A stretch of 5,863 nucleotides of DNA from a bacterium (GTDB lineage: Bacteria; Oederibacteriota; Muellerivitia; Muellerivitales; Muellerivitaceae), in contig JAICXI010000132.1 of assembly GCA_025980505.1 (NCBI GenBank), positions 1 through 5,863 of the forward strand, written 5' to 3'. Made by a program: the position numbers and the translations under genes. Shown in pieces: positions 1 to 5,674 of this stretch (the first letter of the stretch is position 1; each line of letters opens with the position of its first letter). Under the pieces are notes generated by a model that ran no database searches, was not told where the DNA came from, and was given only the letters and a program-made list of their open reading frames with translations.

Positions 1-314
1 AGGCGGCGGTAAAAATCGATGGCTTTTTCGTTCACCTTGCCCCGCTCGGGCATCACGCGCGGCCAGGAAAGGGAGAACCGGTAGGCCTTGAGCCCCATTT
101 GCTTCATGAGCGCCACATCGTCCTTGTAGCGGTGGTAATGGTCGCAGGCTATGTCCGCGTCGCGTCCGTCGGCGATCTTGCCGGGGGTCTTGGTCCACCG
201 GTACCAGTTGCTGGAAACCGCGCCGTCGGCCAGGGGGCTGCCCTCGATTTGGAAGGAACTGGTGGCCGCGCCCCACAGGAAGTCCTTGGGGAATTGGATG
301 AAGTTGGGGTTCAT
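1..314 (-). CDS. Family 1 glycoside hydrolase (beta-glucosidase type), N-terminal part
   Basis: GH1 enzymes hydrolyse beta-linked glucosides or galactosides with retention of configuration, usually in the cytoplasm. The first 104 residues are present and the frame is open to the left edge. Residues 11-25 (FLWGAATSSFQIEGS) match the GH1 N-terminal signature (F-x-W-G-x-A-x-S-S-F-Q-x-E-x-S), including the Gln that contacts the substrate. Near residues 60-90 lie the typical blocks CDHYHRYKDDVALMKQMG and AYRFSLSWPRVMP. Residues 27-50 read ADGAVSSNWYRWTKTPGKIADG, not the common GRGPSIWDxF form, so substrate preference is uncertain. The acid/base and nucleophile glutamates would lie beyond the window. 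The ATG at 314-312 is chosen because it sits just before the FPKDFLWG block and follows an AAAGGCG ribosome binding site. The gene is divergent from the neighbouring deformylase. Family is confident; exact activity (beta-glucosidase, 6-phospho-beta-glucosidase or beta-galactosidase) is not. Confidence 0.93.
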   Translation of the reverse strand, partial: MNPNFIQFPKDFLWGAATSSFQIEGSPLADGAVSSNWYRWTKTPGKIADGRDADIACDHYHRYKDDVALMKQMGLKAYRFSLSWPRVMPERGKVNEKAIDFYRR

Positions 315-320
315 TGTTTT

Positions 321-343
321 TCGCCTTTCGTAAAATGAGGCGA
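321..343 (-). promoter_or_regulatory. Inverted repeat covering the ribosome binding site of the GH1 gene
   Basis: The arms TCGCCT (321-326) and AGGCGA (338-343) are perfect 6-bp complements separated by 11 nt. In the minus-strand transcript the order is UCGCCU, loop, AGGCGA, then AAAACA and the AUG. The second arm contains the Shine-Dalgarno-like AAGGCG, so the hairpin would mask it. It could instead be a protein-binding operator. Seen: the repeat and its overlap with the ribosome binding site. Inferred: a regulatory role. Confidence 0.4.
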
Positions 344-371
344 TAGTGTAAAGTTTTTCCAGAAGCCGTTC

Positions 372-377
372 TATCAT
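372..377 (+). promoter_or_regulatory. Possible -10 box for the first deformylase gene
   Basis: TATCAT matches the sigma-70 -10 consensus at five of six bases and lies about 70 nt before the deformylase ATG. No convincing -35 hexamer sits 16-18 bp upstream, so this is only a candidate. The rest of the 315-444 divergent gap shows no other clear promoter for either gene. Confidence 0.2.
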
Positions 378-444
378 TTTCCTTCTTCCCCGCCCAACCG
401 ACGCCCCTTTTGGCGAATTACAGCAAGGACAGGTCCCGGCCTCC

Positions 445-1026
445 ATGAAGCAATCCCGGAAACAAAAAAGCCCTTTCACCGCCCTGCCCATCGTTAAAAT
501 CGGGAACCCCCTGCTCCGCCAAAAAGCCGGGTCCATCCCCCCAAGCCGGGCCGGGAACAAGGCCTTCCTGCTTCCCCTCCTCCGGCAAATGACGGCCACC
601 CTGCGGGCGGCTCGGGGCGTGGGGCTGGCCGCCAACCAGGTGGGCCGCAAGGAAAACCTGCTGGTGATGGAATGCCGGGGCAACGCGCGCTATCCCCGCG
701 TGCATTCCTTCCCCTTGCAAGCCTATTTGAACGTCCGGATCCTCCATTACTCCAAGGCCGTGGAAAAGGGATGGGAAGGCTGCCTCAGCATCCCCGGGTT
801 CCGGGGCCTGGTACCCCGCTCCCGGCAGGTGACCTTTGAGGCCCTGACACCCGGCGGCCTCAAGGTTCGAAGGACCCTGCGGGGCTTCGAGGCGCGGGTG
901 ATCCAGCATGAAGTGGACCATTTGAACGGCCGCTTTTATATCGACCGCATCAAGGGCTGGAAAACCTGGATGCACCTGGAGGAATTCAACAAGCGGTTGA
1001 AGGTGAAGGTCCGCGATACGAAATAG
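445..1026 (+). CDS. def: Peptide deformylase (first copy)
   Basis: Removes the N-formyl group from the initiator methionine of new polypeptides at the ribosome exit, using a catalytic metal (normally Fe2+). All three family motifs are present in the 193-residue product. Motif I is GVGLAANQ (58-65), motif II is EGCLS (111-115) with metal ligand Cys113, and motif III is HEVDH (155-159) with metal ligands His155 and His159 and catalytic Glu156. The N-terminal IVKIGNPLLRQKA also fits the family. Motif I has Asn where Pro is usual (GLAAPQ). The block WEGCLSIPGFRGLVPRSR resembles the deformylase subgroup that continues with VPR after motif II. The N-terminus has an extra basic stretch of about 14 residues (MKQSRKQKSPFTAL). 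The ATG at 445 has only a weak upstream AAGGACAGG, spaced about 12 nt. No formyltransferase gene (fmt), the usual partner, lies in the window. This copy is clearly different from the deformylase at 4298-4798. Confidence 0.95.
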   Translation: MKQSRKQKSPFTALPIVKIGNPLLRQKAGSIPPSRAGNKAFLLPLLRQMTATLRAARGVGLAANQVGRKENLLVMECRGNARYPRVHSFPLQAYLNVRILHYSKAVEKGWEGCLSIPGFRGLVPRSRQVTFEALTPGGLKVRRTLRGFEARVIQHEVDHLNGRFYIDRIKGWKTWMHLEEFNKRLKVKVRDTK

Positions 1027-1041
1027 GACCCGGCCGGGGTC
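1027..1041 (+). other. Short GC-rich hairpin directly after the first deformylase
   Basis: GACCC, a 5-nt loop GGCCG, then GGGTC form a perfect 5-bp stem starting at the base after the TAG stop. There is no T-run next to it, so it is not a typical Rho-independent terminator. It may slow 3' degradation or be chance in GC-rich DNA. The sixA-like gene starts 78 nt after the deformylase stop, so co-transcription is plausible. Confidence 0.25.
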
Positions 1042-1104
1042 AGTTGGCTTTAGGCGGGTGACGGCGAAGGTCCACCGGTCCAGATGAAGATGGGGGGCAT
1101 TTAA

Positions 1105-1572
1105 ATGGTTGTCTATCTTCTCCGGCATGGCAAAGCCGGCCGGTCCGACCCGGACAAACCCCTCGCCCTGACTTCCCAGGGAAAGGCGGAAGTAACGGCC
1201 TTGGCGGAACATTTCAAGCGGAACCGCTTCAAGGTGGATACCCTCTGGCACAGTCCGAAAACCCGGGCGGTGCAAACCACCCAAATCCTTCTAAAAGTAT
1301 TGGAAGACGAATCCATTGCGGTGGAGGAAAAGGCCGGTCTCATTCCCGACGGGGATGCGCAGGATATTTACCGTGAAATCAGCGGCCAGCGGGAAAAAAA
1401 CCTATTGGTGGTGACCCATCTTCCTTTAATCGAGGAATTGGCCGCTCTCTTTTCAGCCGATTCCCCGCAAAACCTTCCCTTTTCTTTCCCCACCGCCGGA
1501 GTAGCGGCCTTTGAACGAAAAAACGGAATTTGGAAACGGCTTTGGGCGTTGGACCCGGACAAACTGCGCTGA
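1105..1572 (+). CDS. sixA: SixA-like phosphohistidine phosphatase (histidine phosphatase superfamily)
   Basis: SixA removes phosphate from phosphohistidine in signalling proteins; in E. coli it acts on the HPt domain of ArcB and on the nitrogen phosphotransferase system. The 155-residue product is close to E. coli SixA in length. The superfamily core RHG is at residues 7-9 (LLRHGKAG), with His8 the nucleophile. HSPKTRAVQT near residue 49 carries the conserved Ser and Arg of the phosphate pocket, and the second catalytic His is in VVTHLPL near residue 104. The family-typical acceptor-strand sequence LxxxGKAEV follows the RHG block. No insert large enough for a phosphoglycerate mutase cap domain is present, which favours SixA over mutase. 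The start is supported by GGGGGG at 1092-1097, 7 nt before the ATG. It follows the first deformylase on the same strand. No sensor kinase or HPt gene is visible nearby, so its target is unknown. Confidence 0.88.
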   Translation: MVVYLLRHGKAGRSDPDKPLALTSQGKAEVTALAEHFKRNRFKVDTLWHSPKTRAVQTTQILLKVLEDESIAVEEKAGLIPDGDAQDIYREISGQREKNLLVVTHLPLIEELAALFSADSPQNLPFSFPTAGVAAFERKNGIWKRLWALDPDKLR

Positions 1573-1766
1573 TAAGGAATTGGCTGAAGTTTTTCTTGTT
1601 CGGCAAGGAAGGTTCAACCTTTTCCAAAGAAGGAAGCGCTTTTTAAACCAGGGCATCCTTTTAGTTTCACTTTTCATTTTAACCTTCCACCTTTTAAACC
1701 TTGCCCGGAATTCCATTTTCCTTTTTGTTTCCTTGATTTATAGCTGGATAAAGGCACAAGGGGCCA
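1573..1766 (+). other. Non-coding pyrimidine-rich stretch between sixA and the 606-residue gene
   Basis: This segment is markedly richer in A/T than its neighbours, with runs of T and C on the plus strand (for example CTTTTTGTTTCC and TTTTCATTTT). Short frames across it are low-complexity with no family resemblance. The only dyad noticed is AAGGTT-C-AACCTT at 1609-1621, whose loop is too short for a full stem; it is followed by only a few Ts. I see no tRNA or convincing RNA fold. It probably holds the end of the upstream transcript and the upstream part of the next promoter. Confidence 0.45.
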
Positions 1767-1775
1767 TGTTATAAT
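1767..1775 (+). promoter_or_regulatory. Extended -10 promoter of the 606-residue gene
   Basis: TGTTATAAT is a perfect TATAAT box with the TGn extension immediately upstream, a form that works with a weak or absent -35. No good -35 hexamer lies 16-18 bp upstream (GATAAA is the nearest). Transcription would begin near 1782 and give a leader of about 45 nt. The only downstream gene before a terminator is the 606-residue gene, so the transcript would carry that gene alone. Confidence 0.6.
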
Positions 1776-1826
1776 GCTTTTCCTAGTTTCAAGTTTTCCA
1801 TTATTTTCCGCCCGGGGGTTGAGTTC

Positions 1827-3647
1827 ATGTCCACTGCCACTCAAGTCGTCAGCGGTACTCATTTTGAAGCCTTGATGGAAGGAGTGGACGCCGAGACCCG
1901 AAAGCAAGTGGAAGACATCCTGGTTTTCTACGCCAATGATGCCGACACTTCCGCCACCGCCGAAAAAACCCGTGCCGATAAATTGCGCAACGCCTACAAC
2001 TCCCTCGTGGATTACCTGGTCAACAACCGCATGAACGAATTGAACAACCAGCAAACCACCTTCCTTTGTTCCGGGGCCCTGGGGGACGTTGTCACCGTGC
2101 AAATCAACAACGCGCCCAAGACCGTTCAAATGTTGCCTTCTGATTTTTATTCCGAATTACTAAAAACATTTTCAGCTCCCAGCCCCGAAAGCCGCAGCCT
2201 GCCGGTTTATTCCGTGATGGAAAAATTCATCCTCATCGCCAAAAGCGAATTGATGGCCCTCACCATGGGCGACGAACGCAAGAAGGCGCTGAGAAACTCG
2301 CCGCAGGACCAGAAGCGCCTGCGGGACGAACTCAAACGCAAGATCGACCAAACCAAGGCCGAGATCGGCTTGGCGGCCGGCCAAATCGACATTTACTTCC
2401 CCAAAGTCCTGAACACCATGAGTGAAACGGCCTTGAAGAACGCCAAAATCAGCCTGGAAATGCTCAAGAAGGTGGCCTCGGCCTGGAGCAAGGGCGACAT
2501 GGCCAATCCCCAGGAAAAGGCCGTGCAAAAGGCCTTCGAGAGCAAGGTGGGAGACGCGGGTGCCGGCATGGCCAAGTGGGTGGATGAGATCATCGCCAAC
2601 CTCGCCAAGATGGCCGAGAACGCCCGCATGATCGACGAAAGGTACCAGAACTTGAGCCGCCTGAACGTCGAGATGAGCAAGGTGGGCGAGGGCTCGGGCG
2701 CCTCTTCCGCCGTTTCCAGCGGCGGTCCCCTCTTTAATACCGCCAGCGTCTCCAGCCTGAAGACCGACATCGACACCACCAACAGCGTGAGCGTTCGCGC
2801 GGCCGATTCCTCGCCCATGAAGGTGGCTTACAGCGCCTCCCGGGTCCTGGTGGCCAAGCAATTCACCGAGGGGGAAAACTTCCAGACCCGCTTTTGTTCC
2901 CCGGACAACGTCATCGCCTCGATGGACAAGATCCTGAAGATGCACACCAACCTCTTCCCCAAGGACGCCGAGGGCAAGTTCATCATTCCCTACATCCTCA
3001 TCGAGCCCCTGCGCAACTTCGTGGACTTCTTCAACGACCGGTTCATCATGGGCCTGGTTTCGGGGGAGGCCGAACGCAAGGGACCCTTCGCCACCTTTTC
3101 GCCCGTGGACGTGCAGGTCCTCCGGATGTTCGCCTTGTACCTGACCAAGGACCCCATTTACGATTACCGGGGCGACATCAAAGTGGGGACCTTCATGGGG
3201 GATTACGTGGGTAAGATCGAGAAGGAAACCAAGGTCAAGTGGACGGGCCAGGACAAGAAATTCACCCTGGCGGCCACCCAGAGCATGCAGGACACGGCCA
3301 CCCGCGGCGACGCGGTCAACGACTACATCGACTTCATGAGCGCCATGACCAACGGCACCGCGCCCAACCCCAAGCTTTCCAAGCGCAAGATCAACATTCT
3401 CCTCAAGTACGTGCGCTTCGACAAGATCGAGAAGAACGTGGCCGGCCTCTTGAGGCTGGTGGCCCAGCAGGAGCCGCAGGAAGCCAAGGAGACCTTGATG
3501 CACTTCACCAAGGACAACGTGGACGCGGCCAAGGACCTGATCAGGGCCGCCATGGCCAGCGATCCCATCACGGCCAAGAGCTTCAGCAACAACCCCGACT
3601 TCGCCATCATGCGCGTGTTCGGCGCCGAGCCCCGGAGAGCCGGCTGA
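1827..3647 (+). CDS. Unrecognised 606-residue cytoplasmic helical protein
   Basis: I do not recognise a family. There is no signal peptide, membrane segment, nucleotide-binding loop, metal-binding cluster or evident catalytic motif. Residues 1-285 look mainly helical, with a charged coiled-coil-like part at about 149-183 (ERKKAL, RDELKRKIDQTKAEI) and another helical block at 195-285. Residues 286-335 form a Ser/Gly/Ala/Thr-rich linker (EGSGASSAVSSGG). Residues 336-606 form a second domain with PYILIEPLRNFVDFFNDRFIM near 388-408, YRGDIKVGTFMGDYVGKIEK near 447-466, and a helical end (LLRLVAQQEPQEAKETLMHF, then AAMASDPITAKSFSNNPDFAI). Only two cysteines occur (81 and 357). The start follows GGGGGTTGAG a few bases upstream and a promoter about 50 nt upstream. 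A strong terminator follows, so it is a single-gene unit. Codons are strongly biased to C- and G-ending forms, nearly always AAG for Lys in the second half, suggesting high expression. A structural or scaffold role is inference; a spirochaete CfpA-like cytoplasmic filament protein is an untested idea. Confidence 0.9.
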   Translation: MSTATQVVSGTHFEALMEGVDAETRKQVEDILVFYANDADTSATAEKTRADKLRNAYNSLVDYLVNNRMNELNNQQTTFLCSGALGDVVTVQINNAPKTVQMLPSDFYSELLKTFSAPSPESRSLPVYSVMEKFILIAKSELMALTMGDERKKALRNSPQDQKRLRDELKRKIDQTKAEIGLAAGQIDIYFPKVLNTMSETALKNAKISLEMLKKVASAWSKGDMANPQEKAVQKAFESKVGDAGAGMAKWVDEIIANLAKMAENARMIDERYQNLSRLNVEMSKVGEGSGASSAVSSGGPLFNTASVSSLKTDIDTTNSVSVRAADSSPMKVAYSASRVLVAKQFTEGENFQTRFCSPDNVIASMDKILKMHTNLFPKDAEGKFIIPYILIEPLRNFVDFFNDRFIMGLVSGEAERKGPFATFSPVDVQVLRMFALYLTKDPIYDYRGDIKVGTFMGDYVGKIEKETKVKWTGQDKKFTLAATQSMQDTATRGDAVNDYIDFMSAMTNGTAPNPKLSKRKINILLKYVRFDKIEKNVAGLLRLVAQQEPQEAKETLMHFTKDNVDAAKDLIRAAMASDPITAKSFSNNPDFAIMRVFGAEPRRAG

Positions 3648-3678
3648 GCCGAAGTCTCCGCTGTTTCCGCCTTTTTCC

Positions 3679-3712
3679 AGCCCCCAAAACGTCTTTCGGT
3701 TTGGGGGCTTTT
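3679..3712 (+). terminator. Rho-independent terminator after the 606-residue gene
   Basis: AGCCCCCAAA (3679-3688) pairs perfectly with TTTGGGGGCT (3700-3709) across an 11-nt loop, and the stem runs into TTTT (3709-3712). It lies about 30 nt after the TGA stop. The T-run is on the plus-strand side only, so it ends the upstream gene and separates it from the ACT-deformylase pair. Confidence 0.88.
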
Positions 3713-3749
3713 CATTTAAACTCGTGAAAATTCGACCCCAAAGGTTCCC

Positions 3750-4295
3750 ATGAAAACCCTCGCCGCCCTTTCCGCCGTTGGAAAAGACCAGCCCGGCATC
3801 GTGGCCGCGCTCTCCAAAGTGTTGTTCGAAAAAGGCTGCAACCTGGAGGACTCCAGCATGACCCGCCTGAAGGGCGACTTCGCGGTCCTGCTGCTCATTT
3901 CCCTGCCTCCAGGCCTGGGCCTGGAGGGCCTCCAGAAGGAACTCCAAACCATCGCGGGCCAATGGGGCCTCACCTTTTCCATCCGCGCCCTTTCCCCGGA
4001 AGAAGCTTCCAGCGCGGGCCCGGCTTCCCTGCCCCATACCCTGGTGGTTTACGGCGTGGACCATCCCGGCATCGTATACCGCGTGGCGCAGGAGGCGGCG
4101 GACCTGAAGATCAACATCACCGACTTGCGGACCCACGTGACCCAGGGGTCCCAAGCCCCCCTTTATTCCCTCGTGGTGGAAATCGAGATTCCAGGCGAGG
4201 CCGCCCTGCAGGCCCTTCAAAAGCGGCTGGAACGGCTCCGGGGCGAATTGAAGGTCGAAATAACGCTGAACCCGGCGGAAGCGGACGAACTTTAG
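3750..4295 (+). CDS. GcvR-like protein with two ACT domains
   Basis: ACT domains bind small ligands, mostly amino acids. In E. coli, GcvR (two ACT domains, 190 residues) binds glycine and holds back the activator GcvA of the glycine cleavage genes. The 181-residue product has the same layout. ACT 1 is at about 3-80 (LSAVGKDQPGIVAALSKVL, then DFAVLLLISLP) and ACT 2 at about 97-175 (TLVVYGVDHPGIVYRVAQEA, then YSLVVEIEIP). Both domains carry the DxPGIV turn typical of ligand-binding ACT domains. There is no catalytic or DNA-binding domain. The ATG at 3750 follows AAAGG with 5-nt spacing, 38 nt after the terminator; I see no clear promoter in that gap. The next gene, a deformylase, begins 2 nt after this stop, so the two are very likely translationally coupled. 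No GcvA-type regulator or glycine cleavage gene is visible, so GcvR function is by resemblance only. Confidence 0.87.
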   Translation: MKTLAALSAVGKDQPGIVAALSKVLFEKGCNLEDSSMTRLKGDFAVLLLISLPPGLGLEGLQKELQTIAGQWGLTFSIRALSPEEASSAGPASLPHTLVVYGVDHPGIVYRVAQEAADLKINITDLRTHVTQGSQAPLYSLVVEIEIPGEAALQALQKRLERLRGELKVEITLNPAEADEL

Positions 4296-4297
4296 CC

Positions 4298-4798
4298 ATG
4301 TCCGTCCTTCCCGTCCTCTCCTATCCCCACCCCTTGTTGAAGGAAAAAATGCCCGAAACGGACCCCGCGGACCCGCGCCTCTCGGCCGTCCTGGAGGACC
4401 TTCGGGACACCATGGCCCGCCATCCCGGCTGCGTGGGCCTGGCCGCCCCCCAAGTCAGCCACCGCTTCCGCTGCCTCGTGGTGGACGTCTCCCGCTCTCC
4501 CCGGGCCGGTGAGAACCACGGGCTCCTGGCCCTGGTCAATCCCCGGATCCTGGAGGCCAGCCAATGGAAGGTGGGGCGGGAAGGTTGCCTGAGTTTTCCC
4601 GACCTCCTGGCCAACGTCAAGCGGGCCCAGAAATTGCGGGTGGGGGCTTGGGACGCAACGGGACGCCCCCTGGACCTGGCCTGCACGGGCTTTGAGGCCG
4701 TGGCCCTCCAGCATGAAATCGACCATTTGGACGGAGTCCTTTTCCTGGACCGCATCCGTTCGTCCAAAGACCTGTTTGAAAGAAAAAGGAGTTCCTAG
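4298..4798 (+). CDS. def: Peptide deformylase (second copy)
   Basis: A second deformylase of 166 residues, a compact length for the family. Motif I is VGLAAPQ (46-52), motif II EGCLS (95-99) with metal ligand Cys97, and motif III HEIDH (139-143) with ligands His139 and His143 and catalytic Glu140. The run-out HLDGVLFLDRI is typical. The first Gly of motif I (GxGLAAPQ) is replaced by Cys45. The start at 4298 is chosen because the protein then opens with VLPVLSYPHPLLKEK, the usual first strand and turn; an open frame extends further upstream but only overlaps the ACT gene. No strong Shine-Dalgarno is visible, fitting coupling to the gene 2 nt upstream. Compared with the first copy it has the usual Pro in GLAAPQ, a different post-motif-II block (FPDLLANVKRAQ) and no basic N-terminal stretch. 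The copies are therefore old paralogues or independent acquisitions, not a recent duplication. Both look catalytically intact. Confidence 0.95.
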   Translation: MSVLPVLSYPHPLLKEKMPETDPADPRLSAVLEDLRDTMARHPGCVGLAAPQVSHRFRCLVVDVSRSPRAGENHGLLALVNPRILEASQWKVGREGCLSFPDLLANVKRAQKLRVGAWDATGRPLDLACTGFEAVALQHEIDHLDGVLFLDRIRSSKDLFERKRSS

Positions 4799-4823
4799 TC
4801 CGAAGTTTTAAGTTTAAAGTCCG
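4797..4823. repeat. AT-rich motif flanked by AGTCCG direct repeats
   Basis: AAGTTTTAAGTTTAAAGT (4803-4820) is a near-tandem of AAGTTT units, bracketed by AGTCCG at 4797-4802 and 4818-4823. The first AGTCCG overlaps the stop codon of the second deformylase. It could be a small dispersed intergenic repeat; whether other copies exist cannot be judged here. Confidence 0.4.
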
Positions 4824-4892
4824 GGGAAACGCCGGGTAGGCCGCCCCAGGCAGCCATGGCAGCTTACAATCTCTGGTAGAACCCGTCATTTC

Positions 4893-4965
4893 ACCACGGA
4901 GGCACGGGGGCGCTGCTAAGAGGCGGCAAATTCAAAGTTTTTTTGTTTAACCGTGCTTCCGTGGT
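4893..4965. repeat. Long inverted repeat made of 8-nt CACGGAGG-like units
   Basis: ACCACGGAGGCACGG (4893-4907) is complementary to CCGTGCTTCCGTGGT (4951-4965) at 14 of 15 positions, and the odd pair is G-T, allowed in RNA. The left arm is itself a tandem of CACGGAGG and CACGGGGG at exact 8-nt spacing. The 43-nt loop holds GTTTTTTTG. A competing local hairpin, TTAACCG (4947-4953) with CGGTTAA (4970-4976), shares bases with the right arm. No T-run follows either hairpin on the plus strand, so it is not a standard terminator. The rest of the 4799-5054 gap shows no gene. Confidence 0.65.
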
Positions 4966-5054
4966 TCTGCGGTTAAGATGGGTTTCTGTTCTGAGGCTTA
5001 AAGCATCCTGAAAAGCCGCATTCATCGTTCAAAAATTCCAACTCAAGGAGTCCC

Positions 5055-5600
5055 ATGCCTTCGGACACGAATTTAGTATGGATGGACCTGGAGATGTCGG
5101 GGTTGGACCCCAAGACCTGCGTCATCCTGGAAATCGCCACCCTGATCACCGACAAGGACCTGAACCTGGTGGCCCAGGGGCCCGCCCTGGTGGTCTACCA
5201 ACCCCAGTCGGTGCTGGACGCCATGGACGATTGGAACAAGAAACACCACGGCGATTCCGGCCTGGCCCAGGCCGTCCAAAACTCAGCGGTGACCCTGGCG
5301 GAAGCCGAGCAGCGCACCTTGGATTTCATCGCCCAATACTGCAAGCCCAAATCCAGTCCGCTTTGCGGCAACACCATTTACCAGGACCGGCGCTTCCTGA
5401 TCGAATACATGCCCAAGTTGGAAGGGTTTTTGCACTACCGCCTGGTGGATGTCAGCACCATCAAGGAGCTGGTCAAACGCTGGTACGGCCCCGAATTCCA
5501 GGCGCCGCAAAAAAAACAAAGGCACAAGGCCTTGGACGACATCCTGGAAACCGTCGAGGAATTGAAATTCTACCGGAAAACGGTATTTAAAGAGGGTTGA
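5055..5600 (+). CDS. orn: Oligoribonuclease
   Basis: Orn degrades very short RNAs, chiefly dinucleotides such as pGpG, to mononucleotides, completing RNA decay and c-di-GMP breakdown in the cytoplasm. The 181-residue product matches E. coli Orn in length and block order. Exo I is VWMDLEMSGLDP with metal-binding Asp11 and Glu13. Exo II is CGNTIYQDRRFL with Asp111. Exo III is HKALDD with His157 and Asp162, giving the complete DEDDh active site. MDDWN (57-61) and the HYRLVDVSTIKELVKRW block (127-143) are also characteristic and distinguish it from other DEDDh exonucleases. The start follows AAGGAG at 5045-5050 with 4-nt spacing. The gene appears to stand alone, with non-coding DNA upstream and galE convergent 74 nt downstream. 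No c-di-GMP enzyme gene is in the window. Confidence 0.97.
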   Translation: MPSDTNLVWMDLEMSGLDPKTCVILEIATLITDKDLNLVAQGPALVVYQPQSVLDAMDDWNKKHHGDSGLAQAVQNSAVTLAEAEQRTLDFIAQYCKPKSSPLCGNTIYQDRRFLIEYMPKLEGFLHYRLVDVSTIKELVKRWYGPEFQAPQKKQRHKALDDILETVEELKFYRKTVFKEG

Positions 5601-5613
5601 ACCGCGGAGAACA

Positions 5614-5633
5614 GGGGGCATCCGGTTCCCCCC
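5614..5633 (+). other. Weak GC hairpin in the orn-galE convergent gap
   Basis: GGGGG (5614-5618) can pair with five of the six Cs at 5628-5633 across a loop of about 10 nt. No T-run follows. A second weak dyad, GGC-GAAAA-GCC with flanking AAGC/GCTT, lies at about 5640-5662. Either might help end transcripts of the convergent genes, but neither is a standard terminator. Confidence 0.25.
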
Positions 5634-5674
5634 GTCCTAAAGCACCTTGGCGAAAAGCCGCTTAACCGAAGTTC

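Noticed and set aside
418..1284. A 288-codon minus-strand open frame opposite the first deformylase and sixA
   Set aside because: Both plus-strand genes carry complete catalytic motifs. The antisense product is Gly/Pro/His-rich low-complexity sequence without recognisable domains.
1609..1621. AAGGTT-C-AACCTT as a terminator for sixA
   Set aside because: The single-base loop forces the stem down to about four pairs, it is A/T-rich, and the following T-run is only about three bases.
3701..3749. A promoter for the ACT-deformylase pair in the short gap after the terminator
   Set aside because: Candidate hexamers overlap the terminator stem and give poor -10 matches at any acceptable spacing. 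The real promoter may be weak, use another sigma factor, or depend on read-through.
2172..4220. A 682-codon open frame on the minus strand opposite the 606-residue gene and the ACT gene
   Set aside because: It crosses the terminator and two well-supported plus-strand genes. Its product is a Gly/His/Val-rich sequence with no family features, as expected when GC-rich third positions remove stop codons from the opposite strand.
3962..4297. N-terminal extension of the second deformylase by about 112 residues
   Set aside because: The extension overlaps the ACT gene in another frame and encodes Pro/Gly/Arg-rich sequence. The standard deformylase N-terminus begins right after the ATG at 4298.
4799..5054. 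A CRISPR array suggested by repeated CACGG units
   Set aside because: Units are 8 nt, adjacent and imperfect, with no unique spacers of regular length and no cas genes.
5055..5600. Orn could be another DEDDh exonuclease such as the DnaQ proofreading type
   Set aside because: Length, MDDWN, CGN-x-x-x-QDRRFL, the DVSTIKEL block and HKALDD all match oligoribonuclease specifically.
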